Origin: Burkholderiales bacterium LSUCC0115
Lineage (GTDB): Bacteria; Pseudomonadota; Gammaproteobacteria; Burkholderiales; Burkholderiaceae_A
Direction of reading: 5' to 3'
NCBI GenBank assembly: GCA_009646425.1
Contig: WJBW01000001.1
Location: 76,143 to 140,142 of the forward strand
Length of the DNA: 64,000 nt
Shown here: piece by piece, positions 30,008 to 39,210 of the stretch
How positions within the stretch are numbered: the first letter of the stretch is position 1
Layout of the letters: the number at the start of each line of letters is the position of its first letter
The notes under the pieces: model-generated
Database searches by the model: none
Seen by the model: the letters and a program-made list of their open reading frames with translations, nothing else
What the model was told of the DNA's origin: nothing
Made by a program: the position numbers and the translations under genes

Positions 30008-33000
30008 ATGAACGCTCCTGACAGCCCTGATTTGGGTCCGATTCGCTGGCCCAAACCAGGCCAGTCTCTCCAACTGCCCAGACCCCATGGATCCGCCGAC
30101 GGCCTGCTCATTGCCAACTGGCTGACCGAGCGCTTGTCGCCGGCCAATACCAAACTGAGCACTCGGCAGTCCGGGGCGGCTGCGCTGCTGGTCGCGGCCG
30201 ATCCGAGTGATGCGGGACGACTGACTCGAGAGATCCTGGCCTTCGCACCGAGCCTGCGGATTCGCCAGCTGGCCGACTGGGAGATTCTGCCCTATGAGGC
30301 CTTCTCGCCCCATCAAGACCTGATCTCCGAGCGACTTCAGACCCTCTACGAGGCCCTCACCGGCACGCTGGATGTCTTGGTGGTCGCCGCCAGCACCGCG
30401 CTGGCCCGGGTCTGCCCCACCGACTTTGTCGCTGGACAGACCTTCTTTCTGCGTCAGGGTCAGACCATCCGCCTGCCGCAGCTGCGCGAGCAGCTCCAGA
30501 TTGCGGGCTACACCGCTGTCAGCCAGGTGGTCTCGCCAGGGGAATACGCCTTGCGTGGCGGCCTGGTGGATCTGTTTCCAACCGGCTGTCCCCTGCCCTA
30601 TCGACTCGAGCTGTTCGACGACGCAATTGAGTCCATTCGGGTCTTTGACCCCGACACACAGCGCAGCATCCACCCGGTTCAAGAGATTCGCCTGTTGCCG
30701 GGCCGCGAGTACGAGCGCTCCGAACGCAATGCCGGTCAGTTCCGCAGTCGTTGGCGAGAAGTCTTCGAAGGCGATCCGTCTCGCTGCAGCCTCTATCGAG
30801 ACGCGGCCAATGCAGTCTTTGGCGCAGGCATTGAGTTCTACCTGCCACTGCTCTTTGATCAGCCACTGGCTCACATCACCGACTACCTGCATCCCGATGC
30901 CGTGGTCGTTACGCTGGATGCGACTGGCCAAGAGCGCTCATCGACAAACCCCACTGGACTCGACGAACGGCTTCAAGAGGTTCGAACCGACATCCAGACC
31001 CGTTACGCCTTTTTAAGCCATGACATCGAGCGACCGGTCCTGCCACCCGATGCCTTGTGGCTCAAGCCCGATGAGTTTCACCAACAGCTCAAGGCCTTTG
31101 CTCGGCTCAGCCTGGTCAGCGACCAGCCCTCCAGTTTTGGACGGGCGCCTCTCGATGTCCGCGCCGACCGCATGGCCAAGGACCCCGTTCACCGACTGCG
31201 AGCGGCACTCACCAGCGGTCAGCCTCTGGTCATGGCCTGTGAGTCAGAAGGGCGTCGTCAGACCCTGAGCCAATACCTGGAAGACTTGGACCTGCCCCAT
31301 CGGGTGATCGACCGCTGCCCCGTGCCTGGGCAGGTCGTCGAGCCTTCGCCCCTGCCAGAACAGTCCGAGTTGTCGCTCTGGCTGGCCCCGCTGCAACGTG
31401 GCTTTGAGCTGCCCTGGGCCCCGTTGACGGTGCTTACCGAGGCCGAGCTGTTTGCTGACATGGAGCGCCGCCTGCGTCATGGTCAGCGCGAGAAGCAGTC
31501 CAATGTCGATGCCATGATCCGCGACCTCTCCGAGCTCAAGGTCGGCGATCCTGTCGTTCATCTGGAGCATGGTGTTGGTCGCTATGAAGGCCTCGAGCAC
31601 ATCGACATGGGCGAGGGAGACAGCGAATTCCTCAAACTGATCTACGCGGGCGATGCCGTGCTGTATGTGCCCGTCTCGGCTCTGCACCTAATTGGCCGCT
31701 ACAGCGGGACCAGTCCGGACCAGGCCCCCTTGCACAGCCTGGGCAGCGGACAGTGGGACAAGGCTCGTCGAAAGGCAGCCCAGCAGGCCCGAGACACCGC
31801 TGTGGAGTTGCTCGACCTGTACGCTCGACGGGCCGCCCGAAAAGGCCATGCCTTTGGCTTTCATCCAAATGACTACGAGCGATTTGCCGACGGCTTTGGC
31901 TTTGAGGAGACCCCGGACCAGCGTGCCGCCATTCACGCAGTCATCCAGGACATGATTGCAGACAAGCCCATGGATCGCCTGGTCTGCGGCGATGTGGGCT
32001 TTGGCAAAACAGAGGTGGCCCTGCGCGCAGCCTTCATGGCGGTTATGGACGGCAAACAGGTGGCTGTGCTCTGCCCCACCACGCTGCTGGCCGAGCAGCA
32101 TTTTCAGACCTTTCAGGATCGGTTCGCCGCCTGGCCGGTCAAGGTCGCCGAGATCTCGCGCTTTAAGAGCACCAAAGAAATCGACAAGAGCCTGCAGGCC
32201 ATGGCCGATGGTCAGGTCGACATCGTCATCGGCACGCACAAGCTGCTCTCGAGCAAGACCATCTTCAGTCGTCTGGGTCTGGTCATCATCGACGAGGAGC
32301 ATCGGTTTGGTGTTCGCCAGAAAGAGGCTCTCAAGAACCTGCGGGCTGAGATCGATGTTCTGACCCTAACCGCCACGCCCATCCCCAGAACCCTGGCCAT
32401 GAGCCTGGAGGGCATTCGCGACTTCTCGGTCATCGCCACCGCGCCCCAGAAGCGTCTGGCGATCAAGACCTTTGTTCGGAGAGAGACCAAGGATGCGGTT
32501 CGCGAGGCCCTGCTGCGAGAGCTCAAACGCGGCGGCCAGGCCTATGTCTTGCACAACGAGGTCAACACCATCGAGCAGCGCCTGTCCCACCTGCATGAGC
32601 TGGTGCCCGAGGCCCGCATTGCGATTGCCCATGGTCAGATGCACGAGCGCGACCTGGAGCGGGTCATGCGTGACTTCCACCAGCAACGCATCAACGTGCT
32701 GCTGTGTACGACCATCATCGAAACGGGTATTGATGTCCCCACGGCCAACACCATCGTGATCTATCGGGCTGACAAGTTTGGCCTGGCCCAGCTTCACCAG
32801 CTCCGAGGACGTGTGGGTCGCTCGCATCACCAGGCCTATGCCTACCTGCTGATTCCCGACGAGGCCAGCATCACCAAGGATGCCGGCAAGCGCCTGGAGG
32901 CGATCTCCGCCATGGAGGAATTGGGCAGTGGCTTTTACCTGGCCATGCACGACCTGGAGATTCGTGGTGCTGGTGAGGTCTTGGGCGATGACCAGTCCGG

Positions 33001-33562
33001 CAACATGACCGAAGTGGGCTTTTCGCTCTACAACGACCTGCTGCAGGAGGCCGTGGCTGCCCTGAAATCAGGCCGCACACCTGACATGGATGCGCCGCTC
33101 AAGACCGGCGTGGAGATCAACCTGCACCAACCTGCTCTGCTGCCGGCCGATTACTGCGCCGACATTCACGAGCGCCTGACGCTTTACAAGCGCATGGCCA
33201 GTGCCCAGGACCCATCAGACCTGCGTATCGTTCACGAGGAGTTGGTCGATCGCTTTGGCAGCCTGCCAGAGCCCACCAAGACGCTCTTGGAGACTCACCG
33301 GCTTAGGCTCTTTGCGCAGGCCCTCAAGATCAAGAAGCTCGATGCCACGGCCGAGGCCGTGACCCTGACGCTCCTGGCCGATGCCCCCATCGATCCAGCC
33401 CGGCTGATCACCCTGATCCAGAAGGACAAACGCTTTAAACTGCTGGGACCGGAGCGCATTCGGATGAGCCAGCCGTCCGAGGACCTCAAGACTCGTCTGG
33501 TCACCGTGCGTGAGACCCTGGTCCACCTGTTTCCCACTCACCAATCGATATGGCAAAACTAA
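30008..33562 (+). CDS. mfd: Transcription-repair coupling factor Mfd
   Basis: Translocase that removes RNA polymerase stalled at DNA lesions and recruits UvrA. It has 1184 residues. The N-terminal UvrB-like region lacks helicase function. The RNA-polymerase-interacting domain includes [19 protein letters not shown] (about 510-530). Walker A is [17 protein letters not shown] and the DEEH box is [14 protein letters not shown]. The motif VI region reads [17 protein letters not shown], and the TRCF C-terminal domain starts near 1020. ATG 30008 lies 17 bases from the ispDF start on the other strand. It is the first gene of an apparent mfd-serB-modABC run. Confidence 0.97.
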   Translation: MNAPDSPDLGPIRWPKPGQSLQLPRPHGSADGLLIANWLTERLSPANTKLSTRQSGAAALLVAADPSDAGRLTREILAFAPSLRIRQLADWEILPYEAFSPHQDLISERLQTLYEALTGTLDVLVVAASTALARVCPTDFVAGQTFFLRQGQTIRLPQLREQLQIAGYTAVSQVVSPGEYALRGGLVDLFPTGCPLPYRLELFDDAIESIRVFDPDTQRSIHPVQEIRLLPGREYERSERNAGQFRSRWREVFEGDPSRCSLYRDAANAVFGAGIEFYLPLLFDQPLAHITDYLHPDAVVVTLDATGQERSSTNPTGLDERLQEVRTDIQTRYAFLSHDIERPVLPPDALWLKPDEFHQQLKAFARLSLVSDQPSSFGRAPLDVRADRMAKDPVHRLRAALTSGQPLVMACESEGRRQTLSQYLEDLDLPHRVIDRCPVPGQVVEPSPLPEQSELSLWLAPLQRGFELPWAPLTVLTEAELFADMERRLRHGQREKQSNVDAMIRDLSELKVGDPVVHLEHGVGRYEGLEHIDMGEGDSEFLKLIYAGDAVLYVPVSALHLIGRYSGTSPDQAPLHSLGSGQWDKARRKAAQQARDTAVELLDLYARRAARKGHAFGFHPNDYERFADGFGFEETPDQRAAIHAVIQDMIADKPMDRLVCGDVGFGKTEVALRAAFMAVMDGKQVAVLCPTTLLAEQHFQTFQDRFAAWPVKVAEISRFKSTKEIDKSLQAMADGQVDIVIGTHKLLSSKTIFSRLGLVIIDEEHRFGVRQKEALKNLRAEIDVLTLTATPIPRTLAMSLEGIRDFSVIATAPQKRLAIKTFVRRETKDAVREALLRELKRGGQAYVLHNEVNTIEQRLSHLHELVPEARIAIAHGQMHERDLERVMRDFHQQRINVLLCTTIIETGIDVPTANTIVIYRADKFGLAQLHQLRGRVGRSHHQAYAYLLIPDEASITKDAGKRLEAISAMEELGSGFYLAMHDLEIRGAGEVLGDDQSGNMTEVGFSLYNDLLQEAVAALKSGRTPDMDAPLKTGVEINLHQPALLPADYCADIHERLTLYKRMASAQDPSDLRIVHEELVDRFGSLPEPTKTLLETHRLRLFAQALKIKKLDATAEAVTLTLLADAPIDPARLITLIQKDKRFKLLGPERIRMSQPSEDLKTRLVTVRETLVHLFPTHQSIWQN

Positions 33563-34434
33563 ACCTCGTGGTCACACCCGGCGTCAACGCGCAGGGCGAG
33601 TTTCAACCCATCACCGAACAGACCAGGCAGGCCATCGAGCAGGCCACACTGCTCGATAGTCAGGTCAGCTCGACTGGGGCTTTGGTCTTTGAGGCCATCT
33701 CGCCCTGCTGTGCCACACCGGTTCGCACCAGCCTGCCTGCGCTTGCGCAGGCCCATCGCTTCGATTGGGTCCTGCAGCCAGAGGGTCAGTCCTTGGCCGA
33801 CTTCTCGGTGCTGGCCATGGACATGGACTCCACGGTGATCAACATCGAGTGCATCGATGAGATTGCCGATCACTGCGGCAAGAAGGCCGAGGTGGCCGCC
33901 ATCACCGAGGCCACCATGCGTGGCGAGATCAAGGACTTCAACGAGAGTCTCACGCGTCGAGTGGCCATTCTCAAGGACGTCCCTGCCAATGCCCTCCAAG
34001 AGGTGCTCGATCAGCGACTGCGACCCAACCCGGGCGCACTGCAATGGGTCAGTGCCGCCAAACAGGCGGGCCTTCACTGCCTTTTGGTATCGGGTGGCTT
34101 TACCTTTTTTGCCAAGGCCGTGGCCGAACGCCTGGGCTTTGATGCCTTTCATGCCAACGTGCTCGACATCGAGGGCCAGGCCCTCACCGGTCGGGTCAAC
34201 GGCGAGATCGTCAACGGCGAGGTCAAAAAGCGCCTGATGCTGCAGGCCTGCGCGGACCGCGGGGTTGATCCCAGCCGAGCGATCGCCGTGGGCGATGGCG
34301 CCAACGACCTGCCCATGATGTCCGCTGCTGGACTCTCGATCGCCTACCGGGCCAAACCAGCGGTCACGGCACAGGCCATGCGAGCCATTCAATACGGGCG
34401 TCTGGATTCTCCCCTGCTAGGCTGGAGCCACTGA
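33550..34434 (+). CDS. serB: Phosphoserine phosphatase
   Basis: HAD-family enzyme for the last step of serine synthesis. It has 294 residues. The N-terminal ACT-like region (1-85) is poorly conserved. The catalytic motif DMDSTVINIECIDEIAD (from about residue 94) has the nucleophile Asp and acid Asp, VSGGFTFFA is motif II, and GDGANDLPMM is motif III. ATG 33550 lies within the last codons of mfd, so translation is coupled. modA starts three bases after its stop, an unusual partner for a serine gene. Confidence 0.95.
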   Translation: MAKLNLVVTPGVNAQGEFQPITEQTRQAIEQATLLDSQVSSTGALVFEAISPCCATPVRTSLPALAQAHRFDWVLQPEGQSLADFSVLAMDMDSTVINIECIDEIADHCGKKAEVAAITEATMRGEIKDFNESLTRRVAILKDVPANALQEVLDQRLRPNPGALQWVSAAKQAGLHCLLVSGGFTFFAKAVAERLGFDAFHANVLDIEGQALTGRVNGEIVNGEVKKRLMLQACADRGVDPSRAIAVGDGANDLPMMSAAGLSIAYRAKPAVTAQAMRAIQYGRLDSPLLGWSH

Positions 34435-34437
34435 TCG

Positions 34438-35223
34438 ATGCTGGGGCTAACCAGCCTTTGGCCATGGGTCCTTGCGCTCTTGCTGGGTCTACAACTGTCT
34501 TGTGCTCAGGCCTCTCCACAGTCAACGACCCAGACCACTCGCGTGGCCGTCGCGGCCAACCTTCGCATGGCCATGGATCAGCTCTACCCGGCCTTCCAAG
34601 CCAAACATCCGTCGGCCCGTATCGACTTTGTCTTTGGCAGCACCGGTAACTTCACCCGTCAGATCCTTCAAGGTGCCCCTTTTTCTTTGCTGATCGCTGC
34701 CGACGAGCGCTCGGTCGAGGTCATCGGTCAGGCCCAGCAGAAGGCGGGGCGACCCACCCGGGCCGCCGCCTATGCCCAGGGGCAACTGAGCCTGGTCTCT
34801 GTCAAGCGGCTTGGACTGCCAGCCCAGGCCACTGCCGAGCAAATCATTCGTGCATCCCGGCGAACCGCCATCGCCAATCCCGAGACCGCGCCCTATGGTC
34901 GCGCCGCTCAGCAATGGCTCAGCCGATCGGGCCTTAGCCTGACATCGCAGCAGCTGGCGATTGGCGAGAACATTGGCCAGGCGGCCCAGTTCCTGCTGAC
35001 CGGCTCGGTCGAGGCCGCCTTGTTGGCGCGTTCACTGACCAGCCACCCAACCATCCAAGACTGCTGCCTGGTCATCCATCTCCCGAAAGAGGGTCTGGAT
35101 CCCATTCGACAGGCCATGATCCTGCTTCAACCGACCAACCCCACTGCCAACGCCTTCTTCGATTTTATGATGAGCGACCAGGCGACCCCCATCCTGCAGT
35201 CGTTCGGCTACCAAAGACCCTAA
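34438..35223 (+). CDS. modA: Molybdate ABC transporter, periplasmic binding protein
   Basis: Binds molybdate (and often tungstate) in the periplasm for ModBC. It has 261 residues. A signal peptide covers about residues 1-25, ending in LSCAQA. The mature protein begins with TRVAVAANLRMAMDQLYPAF and FVFGSTGNFTRQI, the two segments whose backbone and Ser residues hold the oxyanion. ADERSVEVI and IANPETAPYGRAAQQWL (about 143-159) are typical of ModA. It is tightly packed after serB and followed by modB after 11 bases. No ModE gene is adjacent; the nearest ModE-like regulator is at 48516. Confidence 0.94.
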   Translation: MLGLTSLWPWVLALLLGLQLSCAQASPQSTTQTTRVAVAANLRMAMDQLYPAFQAKHPSARIDFVFGSTGNFTRQILQGAPFSLLIAADERSVEVIGQAQQKAGRPTRAAAYAQGQLSLVSVKRLGLPAQATAEQIIRASRRTAIANPETAPYGRAAQQWLSRSGLSLTSQQLAIGENIGQAAQFLLTGSVEAALLARSLTSHPTIQDCCLVIHLPKEGLDPIRQAMILLQPTNPTANAFFDFMMSDQATPILQSFGYQRP

Positions 35224-35234
35224 TCGAGCTACGC

Positions 35235-35921
35235 ATGGATTGGCAGGCCATCACCATCTCCCTGAAGCTCGCCGCGATCACCGGCCTGCTGCTCCTGCCC
35301 ATTGGCTTTGCACTGGCCTACTGGCTGGCTTTCTCAGAATCCAGGGCCCGCAAGCCGGTCGAGATTCTGACCATGCTGCCGCTGATCCTGCCGCCAACGG
35401 TCTTGGGCCTGTATTTGCTGATGGCCTTCAGCACGCCCCTGGGCCAGGATGGACAGACCGCCTGGTGGCACGTCATTGGCCTCGAAGGCCTCGCCTTTCG
35501 CTTCGAGGGTTTGGTCGTCGCCAGCCTGATTGCCAACCTGCCCTTCATGGTCCAGCCCATGGTGCGATCTCTGTCCAGCATTCCTCAGAGCCTTCGAGAG
35601 ACCGCCTGGACCTGTGGACTCTCCAAGTGGCAGACGCTGTGGAAGGTGGAGCTCCCTTTGGCCTGGCCTGGCGTGGTGACCGGTTTGGCTCTAACCGCGG
35701 CGCACACCCTGGGTGAGTTTGGCGTGGTGTTGATGGTCGGTGGCAACCTGCCCGGAGAAACCAGAACCCTGTCCATTGCCATCTACGACCGCGTCCAGGC
35801 CTTTGATCTGGCCGGTGCCAACCAGATGGCCGCTGTGCTGCTGGGTATCTCGATTGCCACCCTGGCGGCTATTTTGGTGCTTTCTCGCAAACAAGACTGG
35901 CTCGGCCAACGGCGCGCATGA
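35235..35921 (+). CDS. modB: Molybdate ABC transporter permease
   Basis: Inner-membrane channel of the molybdate importer. It has 228 residues with about five or six hydrophobic segments. The cytoplasmic loop that contacts ModC is ETAWTCGLSKWQTLWKVELPLAWPGVVTGLAL (about 120-150), the EAA-type motif. It is followed by AHTLGEFGVVLMVGGNLPGETRTLSIAIYD, a block characteristic of ModB. The stop overlaps the modC start (ATGA). Confidence 0.95.
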   Translation: MDWQAITISLKLAAITGLLLLPIGFALAYWLAFSESRARKPVEILTMLPLILPPTVLGLYLLMAFSTPLGQDGQTAWWHVIGLEGLAFRFEGLVVASLIANLPFMVQPMVRSLSSIPQSLRETAWTCGLSKWQTLWKVELPLAWPGVVTGLALTAAHTLGEFGVVLMVGGNLPGETRTLSIAIYDRVQAFDLAGANQMAAVLLGISIATLAAILVLSRKQDWLGQRRA

Positions 35922-37030
35922 TTCAGACCGCCCAGCCCATCGACATCGATCTGGACCACCAGGGTCCCCCAACCCGTCTTCAGGTCAGACTCACCATTCG
36001 CCCTGGAGACCTGACGGTGGTCCTGGGGCCATCGGGCAGCGGCAAGACCAGCCTGCTCAGAGCGCTGTGTGGACTGATCCGCCCGGCCAGCGGTTTTATC
36101 CGCCAAGGCGAGCGGGACTGGTTTTCTCACGAGCGAGGCGTGCACCTCTCGCCTCAGGCTCGGGGCGTGGGAGTGGTCTTTCAGAACTACGGGATCATGC
36201 CGCACCTCACCGCCTTACAGAACGTCTGCCTGCATGGCGCCCCCTCGGTGGTCGGCCTCCACTGGCTGGATCGTGTCGGCTTGTCGGCTCAGGCCCAACA
36301 GCCGGCCAGCACGCTGTCTGGCGGCCAACAACAACGGGTGGCCATCGCCAGAGCCCTGGCCCAATCCCCCCATCTGCTGCTGCTCGATGAGCCCTTCTCC
36401 GCCGTGGATCAGAGCACCAGGACCTCGCTCTACGAACTCATCGCCGAGATTCGCATGGCCAGCCAGATCCCCATGCTCATGGTCACCCATAACCTGGAAG
36501 AGGCTCGGCTACTGGCCGATCAGCTCTTGGTGATGGATGAGGGTGTGGGTCTTCAACACGGGGACCCCAGGTCCATCACCCTCAAACCACGCAACGCGAG
36601 AGTCGCTGACATCGTCGGCATTCAGAACCGGTACAAGGGTGTCTTTTTGAAGACAGCTATCGATGGCGTGGCCGAGTTGCAGTGGGGCCTGCATGCAGAC
36701 AACCCACGCTTGCAGATCGCCGACAAGGGGCGGATTCGTGATCAGAGAGAGGTGGACTGGATTGTGCCGGCCGAGGCCATTCGTCTAAACGATTACCCGA
36801 AGAGCTGCACCATTCGCGGCAGAGTCGCCCAGATTCGACAGCTCGGCGAGACCGTCTTGTGCCTGGTAGACCTAGACTATGCGCTGGTCCAGACCCTTCA
36901 TCTCACGCTCTCTCAGCGGGAGATCCGTCAGCTCAAGCTAGAGGCAGGATCCATGATTGAGTTCGGCCTGGACTGCACCATGATTCACGTGATGCCGGGC
37001 AAGAAATCGATGGGCGCCGCTGTAGAGTAA
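35918..37030 (+). CDS. modC: Molybdate ABC transporter ATPase with C-terminal TOBE domain
   Basis: Powers molybdate uptake. It has 370 residues. Walker A is GPSGSGKTSLLRAL (about 40-53), the signature is LSGGQQQRVAIARAL, and Walker B is LLLLDEPFSAVD. A C-terminal TOBE/Mop-like domain (about 290-360) with SCTIRGRVAQIRQLGETVL may bind the oxyanion and inhibit the transporter, as known for some ModC proteins. The 3' end overlaps the convergent fdhD gene by 93 bases, so the last 30 ModC codons are antisense to fdhD. I see no terminator in the usual position. Confidence 0.95.
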   Translation: MIQTAQPIDIDLDHQGPPTRLQVRLTIRPGDLTVVLGPSGSGKTSLLRALCGLIRPASGFIRQGERDWFSHERGVHLSPQARGVGVVFQNYGIMPHLTALQNVCLHGAPSVVGLHWLDRVGLSAQAQQPASTLSGGQQQRVAIARALAQSPHLLLLDEPFSAVDQSTRTSLYELIAEIRMASQIPMLMVTHNLEEARLLADQLLVMDEGVGLQHGDPRSITLKPRNARVADIVGIQNRYKGVFLKTAIDGVAELQWGLHADNPRLQIADKGRIRDQREVDWIVPAEAIRLNDYPKSCTIRGRVAQIRQLGETVLCLVDLDYALVQTLHLTLSQREIRQLKLEAGSMIEFGLDCTMIHVMPGKKSMGAAVE

Positions 37031-37831
37031 AAAGTGCTCGCCGGAGCAGCGGCCAAACAGGGTTAGGTCGACCTTGTTGGCCATTTCTAGGCCCATGTGG
37101 GTTACGCCTGACCGAGACAACAAGAATGGAATGCCCATCTGGGCGCCTTTGATGACCATCTCGGAAGTGAGTCGACCGGTGGTGTAGAAAACCAGGTCAT
37201 CGCCGGTGAGGTCCTGCAGCCACATCAGGCCAGCAATCGCATCCACTGCATTGTGGCGACCCACGTCCTCCACGAACATGAGCATCTCGGTACCACGGAA
37301 AACCGCACAACCGTGCACAGAACCAGCTTGCTTGTAGATGGACTTGTGCTGGCGGACCCGATCCACAATCTGAACCAATGTGTCCTGATCCAAGCGGGCG
37401 GTCTGGCTAAGCCCAATGCTATCCAGGTCGGCCAGGATGTCCCCAAAGATCGTGCCCTGACCGCAGCCAGTGGTCACGGTGCGCTTTTCTTGGCGGGCCT
37501 TGAGGTTGGCAATGCCATCACGGGTCTTGACCGATGCAGCACCGACCTCCCAGTCGACCTGAATCGAGATCACCTCGTCAAGGGCCTGCACGAAACGCTG
37601 GTTCTTCAAGTAACCCAACACCAAGGCCTCTGGTGCACCACCCAGGGTCATGAGGGTCACCAACTCCTGCTTGTCGACATAGACCGTTAAGGGACGCTCA
37701 CCGGGTATGAAAATCTGCTTCTGACGTCCAGCCTCGTCGAAGACGGTCACTTCACTGACCAACGGCACGGCCGCATCCGACATCTGGGGGCGGTAGCGGG
37801 GTTGGGCGGTGTTAGAAGAGGTCTGGCTCAT
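36938..37831 (-). CDS. fdhD: Formate dehydrogenase accessory sulfurtransferase FdhD
   Basis: Transfers sulfur from IscS to the molybdenum or tungsten bis-MGD cofactor before insertion into FDH. It has 297 residues. Family blocks include VTTGCGQGTIFGD (about 135-147) and VHGCAVFRGTEMLMFVEDVGRHNAVDAI. The E. coli CxxC is here CGQG, so only one Cys of the pair remains. FYTTGRLTSEMVIKGAQMGIPFLLSRSGVTHMGLEMA follows. The usual end (about ...LLYSGAHRF) is extended by about 22 residues that read antisense through the end of modC. It is last in the FDH run, behind a hairpin. Confidence 0.93.
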   Translation of the reverse strand: MSQTSSNTAQPRYRPQMSDAAVPLVSEVTVFDEAGRQKQIFIPGERPLTVYVDKQELVTLMTLGGAPEALVLGYLKNQRFVQALDEVISIQVDWEVGAASVKTRDGIANLKARQEKRTVTTGCGQGTIFGDILADLDSIGLSQTARLDQDTLVQIVDRVRQHKSIYKQAGSVHGCAVFRGTEMLMFVEDVGRHNAVDAIAGLMWLQDLTGDDLVFYTTGRLTSEMVIKGAQMGIPFLLSRSGVTHMGLEMANKVDLTLFGRCSGEHFLLYSGAHRFLARHHVNHGAVQAELNHGSCL

Positions 37832-37846
37832 CGCTGCATTTTAAGG

Positions 37847-37878
37847 ACAAAGGGCGGTTCCGAAGACCCGCCCTTTGT
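37847..37878 (-). terminator. Hairpin between FDH gamma gene and fdhD
   Basis: An 11-base-pair stem, ACAAAGGGCGG with CCGCCCTTTGT, and a 10-base loop. On the minus strand it is followed by a broken T run (TCCTTAAAATG), just before the fdhD start. It probably ends much of the FDH message and lowers fdhD expression relative to the structural genes. Confidence 0.65.
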
Positions 37879-37885
37879 AGTGAGA

Positions 37886-37905
37886 TCACCTAGGTGACTA
37901 GGTGA
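37886..37905. promoter_or_regulatory. 12-base palindrome with a repeated half-site upstream of fdhD
   Basis: TCACCTAGGTGA (37886-37897) is a perfect palindrome, and CTAGGTGA at 37890-37897 is repeated directly at 37898-37905. It lies between the FDH gamma stop and the hairpin. It could be an operator for fdhD; no binding protein is known to me. Confidence 0.4.
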
Positions 37906-37922
37906 CATCGGACAAAGCGTCC

Positions 37923-38975
37923 TTAGGCGCGCTGACCCCGGTGGTCACCGCCGGACTTGACGTCGTTGTACCAGAGGTCGTGATGCTCTTTGCCCCAGTT
38001 CTCATCGACATAACCTGTGCTCATGCCCTGGTAGGCACCCTGCATCCCAATCGTACCGATGTAGATGTGACCGACGGCCATGGCCATGAACAGGATGGAG
38101 CCAATGCCGTGGACCACGTTGGCCAGCTGCATCTGCTCACGGGTGAAGTAGTCAATGCCCGGCACGATGGAGTTCAGAACCCAGCCAGACGCTGACACCA
38201 CCACGCCCAGCACAGTGACCCCAAACCAGAACCAGAGCTTCTCGCCGCCATTAAAACGATGGCTGGAACCCTTGCCGCCTGCCAGGAACCACTGCAGGTC
38301 CCGAACGTTGGGGATGTTGTCCCGCACGTAGAGCACGAAGAAGACCACTACGCTGATCGTGAAGAACGGACCCACGATGTTGTGGATATTCTTGAGCATC
38401 AGGGTGAGAGGACCGTAAGCGCTACCCCCAATGATGGGCAACAGAAAGTAACGACCCCACATGATGATGATGCCCGAGACCGCCAGGATGACGAAGCTGT
38501 AAGCCATGGCCCAGTGAGACCACCGCTCCAGACGCGTAAAGCGCAGCATCATCTTGCCCGAGGCTCCCTCATGCAGCTTAATAGAGCCCTTGATCAGGTA
38601 GACGACACCGACCGCACAGATCGCAATGGCGAGCAACCAGCCACCAAACACGGTGACCACGCCATTGCGGAACAGCTGCCACTGATGGCCACCCTGCTGA
38701 ATCAAGACACCGGCTTCCGGCGTCTTGATGGCACTGTAGTGCTCCACGGTGCTGTTGACCTCACGCCAGACCGGCGCGTTGTTCTGCGGCTGGGTCTGAT
38801 CGCGAGCGATCTGCTCTTGTGCGGCTTTGGGCAGGTCTAAGACGTTTTGAGACTGAATGCCGGGCATGCTCCCCGGCGTGGCGGCCGGTGCCTGCTGGGC
38901 TTGCACGGCAAACGCCATGCCCAGGCCAAGCAGACCCGCTACCACCACTTGTCGCATGGCAGTCAGTCGCTTCAT
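37923..38975 (-). CDS. fdoI: Formate dehydrogenase cytochrome b556 (gamma) subunit
   Basis: Membrane subunit that passes electrons from the FDH iron-sulfur chain to quinone. It has 350 residues. A cleavable-looking signal peptide (1-26, ending VQAQ) and a periplasmic segment to about 100 precede the family core, as in other betaproteobacteria; the E. coli gamma subunit is only about 210 residues. Four membrane segments follow, with heme-ligand His candidates in RLERWSHWAMAYSF, NIHNIVGPFF, NVVHGIGSILFMAMAVGHIYIG. The ATG overlaps the stop of the small lipoprotein gene. Gene name by analogy to FdoI/FdhC. Confidence 0.93.
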   Translation of the reverse strand: MKRLTAMRQVVVAGLLGLGMAFAVQAQQAPAATPGSMPGIQSQNVLDLPKAAQEQIARDQTQPQNNAPVWREVNSTVEHYSAIKTPEAGVLIQQGGHQWQLFRNGVVTVFGGWLLAIAICAVGVVYLIKGSIKLHEGASGKMMLRFTRLERWSHWAMAYSFVILAVSGIIIMWGRYFLLPIIGGSAYGPLTLMLKNIHNIVGPFFTISVVVFFVLYVRDNIPNVRDLQWFLAGGKGSSHRFNGGEKLWFWFGVTVLGVVVSASGWVLNSIVPGIDYFTREQMQLANVVHGIGSILFMAMAVGHIYIGTIGMQGAYQGMSTGYVDENWGKEHHDLWYNDVKSGGDHRGQRA

Positions 38976-39208
38976 AGTGACTTCGACCGAACGTAGTCAT
39001 GCTGACCCATGGCCCGATCCTTCAGGGCCTTATCCCAGCTGGCCTTGTCGCCAGAGGTAAAGGTCTTTTCGAGGTAGGCATTGTCAGCAGCAACAGAAGC
39101 CTTCTGGTCGGGCTTGGGACCGGAACTGGTCTTGGCCTCTTGACCGCAGGCGGTCAGACCGGCCACCAGGCCAGCGGCGAGCGAGAACTTGAGGAAAGTC
39201 TTGATCAT
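38972..39208 (-). CDS. Small FDH-associated lipoprotein
   Basis: A 78-residue protein from ATG 39208. The N-terminus MIKTFLKFSLAAGLVAGLTACGQ is a lipoprotein signal with a good lipobox LTAC, giving a mature lipoprotein of about 58 residues rich in Lys, Asp and Ala. I recognise no domain. It is placed between fdhB and fdoI with a two-base gap and an ATGA overlap, so it is translated as part of the enzyme operon. It may help anchor or assemble the complex, since the FdhB here lacks a membrane helix; that is inference. Confidence 0.85.
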   Translation of the reverse strand: MIKTFLKFSLAAGLVAGLTACGQEAKTSSGPKPDQKASVAADNAYLEKTFTSGDKASWDKALKDRAMGQHDYVRSKSL

Positions 39209-39210
39209 GT

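Noticed and set aside
36938-37030. Frameshift in modC or fdhD as the cause of their overlap
   Set aside because: Both frames are intact and keep family motifs up to the overlap, so a true convergent overlap is simpler.
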